DNA from: Bos javanicus
Lineage: Eukaryota > Chordata > Mammalia > Artiodactyla > Bovidae
Length of the DNA: 64,000 nucleotides
Direction of reading: 5' to 3'
Assembly (NCBI RefSeq): GCF_032452875.1
Contig: NC_083879.1
Span: 84,391,572-84,455,571 of the forward strand
Below are positions 43,000-54,549 of this stretch, one piece after another; the stretch's first letter is position 1; every line of letters starts with the position of its first letter. Position numbers and translations under genes: made by a program. The notes under the pieces are model-generated. The model was not told where the DNA came from. It ran no database searches and saw nothing but the letters and a program-made list of their open reading frames with translations.

Positions 43000-43301
43000 A
43001 TGCCAATGTATGCTATGCTATGCTATGCTATGCTATGCTAAGTCACTTCAGTCGTGTCCGACTCTGTGTGACCCCATAGAGGCAGCCCACCAGGCTCCCC
43101 TGTCCCTGGGATTCTCCAGGCAAGAACACTGGAGTGGGTTGCCATTTCCTTCTCCAATGCATGAAAGTGAAAAGTGAAAGTGAAGTCGCTCAGTTGCTCA
43201 GCGACCCCATGGACTGCAGCCTACCAGGCTCCTCTGTCCATGGGATTTTCCAGGCAAGAGTACTGGAGTGGGGTGCCATTGCCTTCTCCGATGCCAATGT
43301 A
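43000..43301 (-). mobile_element. BovA dimeric SINE with target-site duplications and (ATGCT)n tail
   Basis: Eleven-base duplications ATGCCAATGTA at 43000-43010 and 43291-43301 flank an antisense dimer. The tail carries a TGCTA pentamer repeat (43011-43040), not AGC. Confidence 0.92.
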
Positions 43302-43564
43302 ACTAGAAGCCAAAAAACACTTTAAAAATTTTATTAGATTCTTTTTTATGAGTTTTAAAACGATTATTTGAAGGAACTACTATAAAGGTTTAAATGTGAT
43401 ATAATTACAGTATAATCTTGCTATATATTTATTTCATATTAAGTTGTTGGGGAAAAGGGAAAATATAGGACCATCATAAGTATTCTTTCAAATTATTTTT
43501 CAGAAATATTTCTGCTATTACTGCTAACAACGCACTGTTGTGATCTTTAAATTTAGGTTATTAT

Positions 43565-43812
43565 AAAGTACTCTTGCCTGGAAAATCCCATGGACAGAGG
43601 GGCCTGGTAGGCTGCAGTCCATGGGGTCGCTAGGAGTTGGACACGACTGAGCGACTTCACTTTCACTTTTCACTTTCATGCATTGGAGAAGGAAATGGCA
43701 ACCCACTCCAGTGTTCTTGCCTGGAGAATCCCAGGGACGGAGAGCCTGGTGGGCTGCTGTCTATGGGGTCGCAGAGAGTCGGATACGACTGACGCGACTT
43801 AGCATCAGCAAA
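43565..43812 (+). mobile_element. BovA dimeric SINE
   Basis: Sense dimer: GTACTCTTGCCTGGAAAATC, linker CACTTTCACTTTTCACTTTC, end ACGCGACTTAGCATCAGC. The first unit is 5'-truncated. Confidence 0.88.
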
Positions 43813-44168
43813 GAGACCTAAATCACAGAGTTTGTGTAAGGATTAATTGTTTCTCTCCAAAAGTTCAAACTTCAAAAACAGACACTTTCATATATTTCAC
43901 TGTTTGCCCAACATTTATTTAGTACTTAGACCTGTGATTAGAATTAATGTTGTTTTGTAATCTTTCACAATATAAAATACTTCCAGGTGAATTGAATGCC
44001 TTAGTAGAGCAGTATCCAGAAAGTTAAAGAGGAGCTGCAAAATTTTAAAATTTAGAATAAAATTCTTATACTGTCATCAGAAATTGGAACCACCACTCGG
44101 TGTATCAATAAGGTGTTATTGTGGCCCTCTTGTGGCTGATGGAGGAACTGCATGTAGCTTGTCAGTAC

Positions 44169-44406
44169 CTTGAAAGATGGCTTCCCTGGTGGGTGTGGTG
44201 GGAAAGAATCCACCTGCCGATGCAGGAGACACAAGAGACGGGGGTTCGATACCTGAGTCGGGAAGATCCCATGCAGGAGGGTATGGCAACCTACTCAGTA
44301 TTCTTGCTTGGAGAATCCCATGGACAGAGAGAACCCTGGTGGGTTACAGACCATGGGGTCACAAAGAGTTGGATACAACTGAGCAGGCATGCACATCTTG
44401 AAAGAT
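44169..44406 (+). mobile_element. Bov-tA SINE with target-site duplications
   Basis: Perfect 10-base duplications CTTGAAAGAT at 44169-44178 and 44397-44406 flank a sense Bov-tA starting GGCTTCCCTGGTGGGTGTGG. Confidence 0.92.
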
Positions 44407-44478
44407 CCAGAAAAATACTTTTGAACCTTCCAGCTTTTCATTCTTTCGGGAGCATTGCTTGGTCATCTTCTTTATCGC

Positions 44479-45993
44479 AGTTCAGTTCAGTCACTCAGTT
44501 GTGTCTGACTCTTTGCGACCCCATGGACTGCAGCACGCCAGGCCTCCCTGTCCATCACCAACTTGCGGAGTTTACTCAAACCCATGTCCATTGAGTCGGT
44601 GATGCCATCCAACCATCTCATCCTCTGTCCTCCCCTTCTCCTCCTGCCCCCAATCCCTCCCAGCATCAGGGCCTTTTCCAATGAGTCAGTTCTTAGCATC
44701 AGGTGGCCAAAGTATTGCAGTTTCAGCTTCCACATCAGTCCTTCCAATGAACACCTCCTTTAGGATGGACTGGTTGGACCTCCTTGCAGTCCAAGGGACT
44801 CTCAAGAGTCTTCTCCAACACCACAGTCCAAAAGCATAAATTCTTCAGCTCTCAGCTTTCTTCACAGTCCAACTCTCACATCCATACATGACCACTGGAA
44901 AAACCATAGCCTTGACTAGATGGACCTTTGTTGGCAAAGTAATGTCTCTGCTTTTTAATATGCTGTCTAGGTTGGTCATCAGAGAAGGCGATGGCACCTC
45001 ACTCCAGTGCTCTTGCCTGGGAAATCCCATAGATGGAGAAGCCTGGAAGGCACAGTCCATGGGGTCTCTGAGGGTCAGACATGACTGAGGGACTTCACTT
45101 TCACTTTTCACTTTCATGCATTGGAGAAGGAAATGGCAACCCACTCCAGTGTTCTTGCCTGGAGAATCCCAGGGAGGGGGGAGGCCTGGTGGGCTGCCCT
45201 CTATGGGGTCGCACAGAGTCGGACACGACTGAAGTGACTTAGCAGCTAGGTTGGTCATAACTTTCCTTAAGAAGTAAGCATCTTTTAATTTCACGGCTGC
45301 AGTCACCATCTGCAGGGATTTTGGAGCCCAGAAAAATTAAGTCTGACACTGTTTCCACTGTTTCCCCATCTATTTGCCATGAAGTGATGGAACCAGATGC
45401 CATGATCCTAGTTTTCTCAATGTTGAGTTTTAAGCCAACCTTTTCACTTTCCTCTTTCACTTTCATCAAGAGGCTCTTTAGTTCTTCACTTTCTGCCATA
45501 AGGGTGGCGTCATCTGCATATCTGAGGATATTGATATTTCTCCTGGCAATCTTGATACCAGCTCGTGCTTCTTCCAGCCCAGCATTTCTCATGATGTACT
45601 CTGCGTATAAGTTAAATAAGCAGGGTGAAAATATACAGCCTTGACATTCTCCTTTTCCTATTTGGAACCAGTCTGTTGTTCCATGTCCAATTCGAACTGT
45701 TGCTTCCTGACCTGCATACAGATTTCTCAAGAGGCAGGTCATGTGGTCTGGTATTCCCAGCTCTTTCAGAATTTTCCACAGTTTATTGTGATCCACACAG
45801 TCAAGGGCTTTGGCATTGTCAATAAAGCAGAAATAGATGTTTTTCTGGAACTCTCTTGCTTTTTCAATGATCCAGCAGATGTTGGCAATTTGATCTCTGA
45901 TTCCTCTGCCTTTTCTAAAACGAGCTTGAACATCTGGAAGTTCGCAGTTCACATATTGCTGAAGCCTGGCTTGGAGAATATTGAGCATTTTAA
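44479..45993 (-). mobile_element. BovB LINE, split by a BovA SINE
   Basis: Antisense BovB of about 1.23 kb once the nested SINE is removed. Its RT frame on the minus strand (about 45239-46000) includes FIDNAKALD, where the usual Tyr is Asn and Phe is Leu, and LRYADDATLM. The element stops at TTGAGCATTTTAAT. A possible target-site duplication is TTATCGCAG / TTATCACAG at 44472-44480 and 45994-46002, with one mismatch. Confidence 0.9.
44967..45258 (+). mobile_element. BovA dimeric SINE nested in the BovB, with target-site duplications
   Basis: Perfect 13-base duplications CTAGGTTGGTCAT at 44967-44979 and 45246-45258 are themselves BovB sequence. They prove that the sense SINE (44980-45245) landed after the BovB. 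Confidence 0.95.
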
Positions 45994-46002
45994 TTATCAC
46001 AG

Positions 46003-46765
46003 GTACAATTAATTGTGAGAAAAGAATAGCATTAGTTCTATAGTCAATTTTTAAGGATATACGTCAGGAGAGAATTTCAGAGGCCAGAGTTTTCTGAGGG
46101 TCTGTGGTAACAACACTTTAAAGCTGCAAACAGCTGTCTCTGTAGTAGCACCTTGCGATGAGACACACTGGGTCCAAGGCTTCATCTAGAATTCTAATTC
46201 CTGCTCCTACGGGGAGAATGGTTGGCGTGGAGTGAAACCAGGGTGTGGGAGGGTGACCCGGGGGGTGGGTGCAGAATGGTACCTATTCGCCAGTCAAAAA
46301 GCGGGTTGTAAACAGATGTGTAAGTGAACATGTTATGTTTAAAAGAAATTCTGATCATATATTAACTCTTAATTCCTCCTTCCAAAGCTACTGAAGCACT
46401 TTTACTCTTAAGTTGGAAAAAACCAACAGTACGTGCTGAGTTGTGTGTGTGTGTGCAGGTGTGTGTGTGTGTATGTATGTGTGTGTGTGAAGAGAATGCC
46501 ATCCTCCACTTACCCTGAGAGGGTAGTGTGAGGAAAGCAGTCGTGTGCTCTGTGCATCACTATCTTGTTACCACTAGTTACCCGTAGGGACGAAGGACAT
46601 GAACAGTTTGCACTTGAGGGAAGAGTGACCTTAAAAATGCAATATTGTGTCGTATGGGCAGTCGATGACCTCTTAGCTGATGGAGTGTTCCTGTCTCTTT
46701 GCTATAATCATCCCATTTTATTTAAGCACATTATTAGCACAGTAACTGTTTCCCTTTTTCTACAG
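46003..46765. other. Intron 7 end, with (TG)n microsatellite
   Basis: Unique-looking intron with a TG run at about 46441-46490, then the polypyrimidine acceptor of exon H. Confidence 0.5.
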
Positions 46766-46883
46766 GTCATGAGCATCTTAGAAGCATTTGGACATGCCAG
46801 GACCACTCTTAATGACCTGTCCAGCTGCTTCATAAAGTATTTTGAGCTACAGTTCTGTGAAAGGAAAAAGCACTTAACTGGAG
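46766..46883 (+). CDS. MYO16: MYO16 exon H: switch I region of the motor
   Basis: This 118-base exon runs from phase 0 to phase 1. It encodes VMSILEAFGHARTTLNDLS and then SCFIKYFELQF to the end (HLTG). The segment aligns with the myosin LEAFGNAKT....N.NSSRFGK stretch, which is switch I. Here it reads NDLSSCFIK: the two serines stay, but the switch I Arg is Cys, an Asn is Leu and the Gly is Ile. That Arg normally forms the salt bridge with switch II that supports hydrolysis. The acceptor is CCCTTTTTCTACAG and the donor is GTAAGT at 46884. A TG-rich repeat starts about 80 bases after the donor. Confidence 0.95.
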
Positions 46884-46962
46884 GTAAGTGTACAATTAAC
46901 AAGGAGGCCTCAGGAGCTACAGGAAGGGGCCAGAGACACACTGAGCATGGCAGCAACAGTGA

Positions 46963-47300
46963 CAGGTGCGTGTGTGTGCCTGCGTGTGTGCACGCATGTG
47001 TGCACACGTGTGTGTGTGCATGTGTGTGTGTGTGTGCATGTGTTCGCGCGTGTGTGCGTGTGTGTGCATGTGCGTACGTGTGTGTGCATACATATGTGTG
47101 TGCACATGTGCGTGCGTGTGTGCATGTGTGTGTACATGCGTACATGTGTGCATGTGTGCACATGTGTGTACACGTGTGCACGCATGTGTACATGTGTGTG
47201 CGTGCATGTGTGTGTGTGCACATGTGTGTGCATGCGTGCGTGTGTGTGTACTGTCTGTATACAGTGTGTGTATGGTGCGCATGCACTTGTGTGTGTGTAG
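46963..47300. repeat. TG-rich minisatellite downstream of exon H
   Basis: About 340 bases of TGTGTG interrupted by CA, CG and CATG units (TGTGTGCATGTG and CACACGTGTG types). On both strands it produces long artificial Cys/Val or His/Thr frames, which are not genes. It starts about 80 bases after the exon H donor. Confidence 0.95.
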
Positions 47301-47975
47301 TGTCTCAGCGTGCACATCGAGGGTGTCGAGTCATGAGTTCTGAAATGATTGCAAATTGAAAACTCTTCTGAAATGTAAGGTGAACCTTTTACAGCAGTGT
47401 TTGTACAAACTGTATGATATGAAACCAAACCAAAACCAGTTGAAATGAATCGCACTTGCCAAACAGAGAAACAAACTAAAATAATCAAAATAAAATATAA
47501 CTTGAGTATATAATTCCTTCATGCAACATACATTGAAATCTATTTTTAAGAACAGTGAATCTGTATTTTAAAATGATTGGATTAAAACAAGTCAAAAAAT
47601 CAAAATAATCACTCCACTAAACCAAACTGAACTGTTTCTAATTTTATTTATATATTTAATGTATATTTTAAACTAGGGGTTCCTGTTTAAAACCCAACTA
47701 ATTTAAAATAAACATGATTTTATATCTTTCAAATCAAAAGAGTATATATGCAAATTAGTAACATAAATACAACTGTATATAGAGTGCCTGAATCTACTTG
47801 GAAGAAATATTAATTTTCAAAATTTTATAACAGCGGTCGGCATGAAAACAATTGCTAATTGTAATGACCTTTTAAGTAGACCGATTTTATTTGGCATTTT
47901 GAATTACCCTATCTTCCTTTCAGGAAACGATGGTCACTTCTGACCAAAGTTTAGAAACAAATAACCTGTATTCTC
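47301..47975. other. AT-rich intron 8 segment
   Basis: Very AT-rich and featureless. Confidence 0.45.
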
Positions 47976-48192
47976 TGCTTCCCAGGTGTCTCGATGATAA
48001 AGAATCCACCTGCCAGTAGCGGAGATGCTGCTTCCATACCTGGGTCGGGATCCCCTGGAGAAGGAGAAGGGAATGGCAACCCACTCCCTTCCCAGTATTC
48101 TTACCTGGGAAATCCCACAGACAGAGGAGCCCAGCGGGCTACCATCCATGGGTCACACCTAGTTGGACACAACTTAGCGACTAAAGAACAAC
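47976..48192 (+). mobile_element. Bov-tA SINE
   Basis: Sense copy: GCTTCCCAGGTGTCTCGATG, GGCAACCCACTCCCTTCCCA, GGACACAACTTAGCGACTAA. Confidence 0.87.
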
Positions 48193-48871
48193 AAGCCTGT
48201 ATTTTGCAGTTAGCGTATGTCTAAATCCCATTATGGCTAAATGAAATTTGGTTAAAAAAATGCATAAAAGGAGTAGGAAAAGATAATTTTAGCTGTTAAA
48301 GTTAGAGGTTTAAATTTTGCAATAGGAAAATTGTTTTGTTTTGTTTTTGATTTTTTAATCCATTGCTAAGAGCTCTACTTGAAGGTCTACAATTTAGGAA
48401 AACCTCAGAGGACAAATGTCTTAAGCATCAGACTCTTGTTTTCACAGCTTTGCTTGTGACAACCCAGTCAGAACATCCCTCCAAGTGAAGGGATCACTTC
48501 ATTTAGGAGCATTAATTCCTCCTGACCTTTTCAGGCATCAGGGGTTGGAGCCACAGAAGCTGGGAGCTCGGGGGGTTCCAGAGGCCCCATGTTCCAGCCC
48601 CTTGTCACTCCAGGGGACCCAAAGATAAGTACCCAGTGTAATCAGGGAGCTTGCTAGAACTGCAGTCTCATAATCCACCCTGAACCTCACGACTGGGAAT
48701 CTTCAACAGGATTCCCCGGCAGTTCCGACAGACCCTGACATCTGGAAGCAGTGGTTCTAACCCAACCCGACTACAGCTGGACGCTAGGGTTTCTACAGGA
48801 TTCCCTTGGAGGAGATGCAGCTTGTTCTTGAGTCAGTATTCCCGTGGCCAAGACAGAGACGCACTAAGTGG
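48193..48871. other. Intron 8 segment without recognised features
   Basis: Unique-looking. A T/G homopolymer patch lies near 48330. Confidence 0.45.
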
Positions 48872-49101
48872 CTTCTGACGGACTCATTGTTTAGTTGCTC
48901 AGTCGAGTCCGACTCTTTGCGACCCCACGGACTATAGCCCACCAGGCTCCTCTGTCCATGGGATTCTCCAGGCAAGAATACTGGAGTGGGTTGCCATTTC
49001 CTTCTCCAGGGGATCTTCCCGACCCAGGGATCGAACTTGGGTCTGCCGCGTTGCAGGCAGACTCTTTACCATCTGAGCCACCCGGGAAGTCCTTCTGACG
49101 G
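48872..49101 (-). mobile_element. Bov-tA SINE with target-site duplications
   Basis: Perfect 10-base duplications CTTCTGACGG at 48872-48881 and 49092-49101 flank an antisense copy with a nearly consensus tRNA-like end (ACCATCTGAGCCACCCGGGA). Confidence 0.93.
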
Positions 49102-50909
49102 TCTTATCCATTCCTCACTTCATTTACTTTTTTTATGGATAGAGTTTAAAATGTCCTCTTCAGGCATGTTAGTTTAGAAAATTAGCGTATGCCATACAGA
49201 AAGCATACAGAAGCAGGCTTTCGAGGGGAGCCTTGTGTTACTGAACCGGCAGCCCCGCAGAGCCGCCGCACAGTCAGACCGCCTTCCGGGCTGCAGGCTG
49301 TAACTCGAGGACGATAAGTACTCCTGCGGGCGAACCAGAGGCACTCCCAGATGCTGGGATGCGCCCGGCGTAGGTGCTGAGCTGAGGGCATCAGTGTAGT
49401 CTCAGCCTGGCCTGCAGCTGAGCGCATCCTCTTAGGAACGTGCTGGTCCAGGCTCCCACAGGGCAGGGCGCCCCGCATGCTCCACTTGCCCTGTGGTTCT
49501 CCCCCCATCCCCTTCTCCTGAGGATCACCCTTCATTCAGGTCCCGTGGCCTATGTTTGCTGGGCAGCCTCCTGCTGTGCTCTTTTAAAAATGTGGCAAAT
49601 TGATTTTGAAGTGGTTTTATATATATATACATATATGTATTTTTTGATTTGAAGAATAGTACAACTGCTAATAAATAAAGAAGCATATAACGTTGGTGCT
49701 CGTTGAGGCTACACTAATTGACGTGTAATGCCTAGGACATGAGAGGTCGGGGGAGGCTAACGGGAGCAGTCTGTGGGCTCAGATCTTAGTTTTACTCTGT
49801 TTAAGAGGAAGACGAGGAATGTTCAGAGGATGCTTATTAGGAGAGTGAGAGTTCAAGGGCACTTTCTTTGGAGTGAACTTTGAAGAAACTTCAAAGTGTA
49901 CACTGCAAAGCTGAAGACTTGAGCGAGATGTGACGAGTATCATCAAATATTCACCCCCCACGGGGAAAGCGTCTTGAATACAAAGGCGGATTCTTTGTGC
50001 AGCAGAGAGTTGGCCGAGGTTCCAGAGAAGGAGCCTGCTCGTGACTACACTGTGCTTTCTCCCACCCCAGGCAAAAGTTCAAGCAGGATGCAGAGCAGGT
50101 GCTAGCATGCTAAAGATGGTCCAACCTGCGATGCGGAGCTTGGACCAGAGGGTGCTACAGACCTTCCCCCTCGTCCGTGTTCTCTGGGTCCAAATATGTG
50201 CCCTGTGTTAACACTGATGAGATCTTCCGATGCCGAGAAGGGTGGCTCGTTAGCACTGTGGCCTCCCAGTGCTGGCAGCACAGGGTACACAGGGTCGACA
50301 GGAGGAGATGAGGGCATCAGTGACCGGCAGCTGCTGTAACGGAGCACCATGCCCTGGCGGAGAGCTATCCTGCACAGTTCTGGAGGCTGCAAGCCCAGCA
50401 TCCAGGCGCAGCAGGACTGAGCCACCTCGGGTTCCCGGGAGAGAGTCTGTCCTCATTCTTCTGGCTGAGACTTGACTTGTAGAGACATCGTCCTGCTCTG
50501 CTTTGTCACGGGGGTTCTTCCTGCGTCTCTTTTCTTCTTACCGAGACACCAGTCATGTTGGGTTAGGACCCATTCCACTCTGTCCATTTTATCGTTTTAA
50601 AAAACAGTTATTCTACGTTTTACTAGATAATTCTGTTTATACTGTTGTGTTGGGTGTTCACTTTGAAGTCAGTTGGAGTGCATCCTGCCTGCAGGGTCAT
50701 CCAGGGGCTAAGACGTGTCTTTCTGACCTGCTGCCCCCACCCCCATGTACCGCTGTGTACCGCATCTGCAGGGTCTGGCACTGCATCTGGCAGAGTCAGT
50801 GGACAGTAGATACATGGTGAGCAGATGAATCAAGGGCGGAAGGAGGTTACACAAGAAACTCTAACAGAGGACAAGGACTAGAAAAGCTCTTGAGGAACCT
50901 GGGCTTCCC
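49102..50909. other. Intron 8 segment, one possible old LTR-like stretch
   Basis: Moderately GC-rich unique-looking DNA. Bases about 50330-50590 (CAGTTCTGGAGGCTGCAAGC, GACACCAGTCATGTTGGGTT) resemble the antisense LTR-like repeat seen at 25.1 kb. No gene was recognised. Confidence 0.35.
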
Positions 50910-51108
50910 AGGTGGTGCAGTGATAAGGAATCCACCTGCTGATGCAGGAGACACAGGTTCGATCCCTGGGTCAGGAAGATCCCCAGGAGTAGGAAAGGGC
51001 AACCGCCTCCAGTATTCTTGCCTGGAGAATCCTACGGACAGAGGAGCCTCTGCGGGCTGCAGTCCATGGGGTTGCACAGAGTCAGACACTTCACAACTGA
51101 GCATGCAC
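50910..51108 (+). mobile_element. Bov-tA SINE
   Basis: Sense copy: GGCTTCCCAGGTGGTGCAGT, TCTTGCCTGGAGAATCCTAC, AGAGTCAGACACTTCACAAC. Confidence 0.88.
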
Positions 51109-52007
51109 ACAAAGGAATGTGAGCCCAGGATTGGCAGCTCTGAGTGTTTACAAGTCTTTGTTGGATTCCAAAGAGGGGCTGAAGCTGATGGTCTCACTCT
51201 GAGCTCAGATTCCGCAAGTCCTGGGCCCAGGCTCAGTTCTACCTCTGTCCCTATTTCTATGACCTGGATCAAACCCCATAGAGGCTCTAGGCTTATTCGT
51301 AGGATGGAGAAGTTAGAGCTGAGACCAGGCAGAGCTTGGACGAGAATGAAGTGGAGTGAGTGTGAGATGCCAGGCCCGGAGAGGCTGCTCTGATCTGGAA
51401 ACCCCATCCTGCTCAGTGTGGCCTTGTCTCGGCGTGAGAGCACCTGCCAGCACCCGCTTTCAGATGGAACCTCATGCCCAGGGGTCACCGGTCACAGGGC
51501 CCAGTGCTTAAGTGTTTTCTTTTGTGTGTGAGACGTGATTCACCCCACAACAGAGACTAAGGGCAGATCTATTGTGTTCGTCTTTACTTTTCAAAACTAT
51601 TTTCAGTCTAAGAAAAAGTATCATCATCACCTCAAAAACAGGCACTCTCTGAACGCTTCAAGGAGCTGTAAGATCTGACTTCTGAGTTTTGAATAACTTC
51701 ATCACCAAGAGCCCTTTTTCTGAATGAAAAATATAAAAGGTATTAATTTAACTCACTTTACATAGTTTTTAAAGCGAGCTGAGTTATCAAATTAGTCCCA
51801 GGTAAAAGCCTTCTGAATTTTAAGCATTTGCGAAAATAGTTAATCAAACCGGAGTAAGGTTTTTACACCTCAAATTAGGTAAAATATATGTAGGTTACAG
51901 GTTCATTTTGTGCTTTATAGAGTCAAACACAGCTCAGCAACTGAACAGCAATGTCCTTAAATTATGAACACATATAATAGTTGTAATGCTTTTATTGTGG
52001 TTGTTGT
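51109..52007. other. Intron 8 segment, short BovB tail fragment
   Basis: Mostly unique-looking. Bases 51918-51952 (AGAGTCAAACACAGCTCAGC) are a minimal BovB/BovA tail remnant. Confidence 0.5.
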
Positions 52008-52405
52008 TCTTTAGTTGTTAAGTTGTGTCCGACTCTTTGCAACCCCATGGGCTGCAGCACACCAGGCTCCCCTGTCCTTCACCGTCTCCTTGAGTTTGCT
52101 CAAACTCATGTCCATTGAGTCGGTGATGCCATCCCCATCCTCTGTCGTACCTTCTCCTCTTGCCCTCCATCTTTCCCAGCATCAGGGTCTTTTCCAGTGG
52201 GTCAGCTCTTCACATCAGGTGGCCAAACTACTGAAGTTTCAGCTTCAGTATGTCCAATGCATATTCAGGGTTGATTTCCTTTAGGAGTGACTGGTTTGTT
52301 CTCCTTGCAGTCCAAGGGGCTCTCAAGACTTGTCTCCAGCACATAATTCGAAAGCATCAGTTTTTTGACGCTCAGCCTTCTTTATGGTCCAGCTCTCACA
52401 TCCCT
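52008..52405 (-). mobile_element. BovB 3' end
   Basis: Antisense, about 400 bases and diverged: TTGTGTCCGACTCTTTGCAA, TCCATTGAGTCGGTGATGCC, ending near CCAGCTCTCACATCCC. Confidence 0.88.
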
Positions 52406-54549
52406 TTGTGATTTTATTATACTGGGAATGCTATCTTACTCATTTAAGGGTGACAGATGCTGTATGTTTCCTTTATTGATACTATTGCTGATACTTTGAT
52501 ATAATGCCAACTCCTTGATCAGGCATTCAAACACAAATTGTAACATAAAAAATACAAGTATCAGTTTTATGAACCATCTGCTACAGTGAAGTAAGGATTG
52601 TTTCTTAATTTGAAGAAATTTTAATCAATAAATAACATTCTAGCCTGGCTTTTAGCCCAGGCTTCCCCTTCTGATTACTTATTTGACAGTATAACCTTTC
52701 TAGGTTGCCCAAACCCTTCTTCAGTCAGTGGCTCCCTTAACACCAAGGGCTCCTTCCTTCTTGAAGGAGAGGGAGTGTTCTCACCTCCATCTCCTTTCAT
52801 CTTGATCAAAAATGCGTCCAGATCTGTAAGACGCTTTCACAGCATATTATATATAATCTGCCAAGGTGTATATTGACATGTATGTTTTCAGTTGTGAAAC
52901 TTTCTGGGAGATATGTTCACATAGGGTTCTGAAAATGTGGAGGATCACAGACGTATTTCCAGTCAAGACTGTTTCTGACATGAAACACTTTTTAAAACAT
53001 ACACGTCTTGAAAACTCGAGAAATAAGTAGGAACTTTCTGTTCATGGTCACTTGCATGAATGAGTCAGAAACCTTTCTGGCTCCAAAACCTATCCTCTTC
53101 CTTCCAGTGTCATTTCAGGCACAACAGAAAGTCCTGCACTTCCCTTGTTTGGAAGAATAGTAGAGTCTCATGAAAATTTGAATTTTTGGTTGTTTTGTGT
53201 TTTCTTCCATATAAAAGCTCCTTCAAGATGGATTTTTTTAAAAATCTACTGATCAGAATTCTGCTAATCCACAGTAATTTTATTCACTGCTGGAGATGAG
53301 CTAACTAGGATGATTACTAATTATTCCATTTTTGAAAGACGAAGTGTATTGATGTCGTTCTATGATGCGGAATTTGATTAGTTCGGAATGCTGCTTTAAA
53401 TTAAGCTTGTGTGTTGGCTTGAACAAATGGGCATCAAGTCAGTCTTTCCTCTGAGGATAGAAGCTTGATGATCAGAAGGATGAATGAAGGTCCTCCATTT
53501 CCACCTGAGATGTCTTTAGTTAGTGAACAGAAAACCACAGTAGGGACAACTCTTGACAGTTCATTTCCTAGGAGTGCAGATTTTAGCAGTTAGCTACTTC
53601 AGGGTCAATACTATTGATAACAAATGGAACATGTTTTCAGCATTTTGCTTAAGAAAGAAAAGTAAAATTTAATAATTTAGACCTGAACTTGAAATTTACC
53701 AACTGATTCGATGCTTATGGAAAAATGGAAAAGAAATTATACCACCTCTTTCTAATTTTGTCACCTTGGGGCTTTAATACCACTAATTAAAGGGATACTC
53801 TGAAAGAGTCTTTCTTCATGCACTCATGGCAACCTTTCTAGAAGGTGTCCAGTGAGAGAAGTTTTCTTAATAAAATTTATGAATTTTGAGACTTTTAAAG
53901 CACTGATCATCATTCTGAGACTAAATTGACCACTCACAAAATTTACAGGTGTAAAGCACTGAAGAAGTGATTGCATTGGTTCCCTGAGATTCACTGTATA
54001 AAAACAAGCTTGGAGACCTCACATTTTTGCTTTTAGAGACTGGACTCTAGAATAATTAGTTGCAAACTCATTACATGAGTTGTTTATAGTTCAAATGTAG
54101 GGAAATTGAATTTATTTGCCTTCCTAAAACTGCTGTTAGGATCCAAAAAAATTATTGATCAGAAATTTTTGGTTCAAAGTGGAAAACTATAGTTATTTAC
54201 AATTGCAGCTAAAATTGAAATGTGTGACTATTTTCTGCCATTCACACGGATAAGAATAAACCTAGATGCAAATGAAAAGCATACTCCAGAAACAGCAGAA
54301 TTTCCAACATGTCAAATATATGTCAAAAGGTCTGACCAACACCAGAGTCTGAATTCCCAGCCCTCTTTGAAGCAGCGCCAGGGTTGTCATTTCCATGCTA
54401 CATACTTTCATCATTTCCCACCTACTTTAAATGGAATTTCATCATCTACAATCCATAAAAGAAATAATTGATAAGCTAGACTTCATTACAATTAAAAATT
54501 TCTATTCTATGAAAGACATACGATCCATGAAGCATGTTCCTTGGCACTG
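52406..54549. other. AT-rich intron 8 segment without recognised features
   Basis: About 2.1 kb with no young repeat. Its unusual lack of insertions matches only introns 1 and 6. No gene was recognised. Confidence 0.45.

Noticed and set aside
46565..47488. Very long Cys/Val-rich and His/Thr-rich open frames on both strands
   Set aside because: They are translations of the TG-rich minisatellite. The only true coding part is the 118-base MYO16 exon H inside the first of them.
50847..51488. 213-codon minus-strand ORF
   Set aside because: It crosses a Bov-tA SINE and unique intron, with no domain and no splice support.
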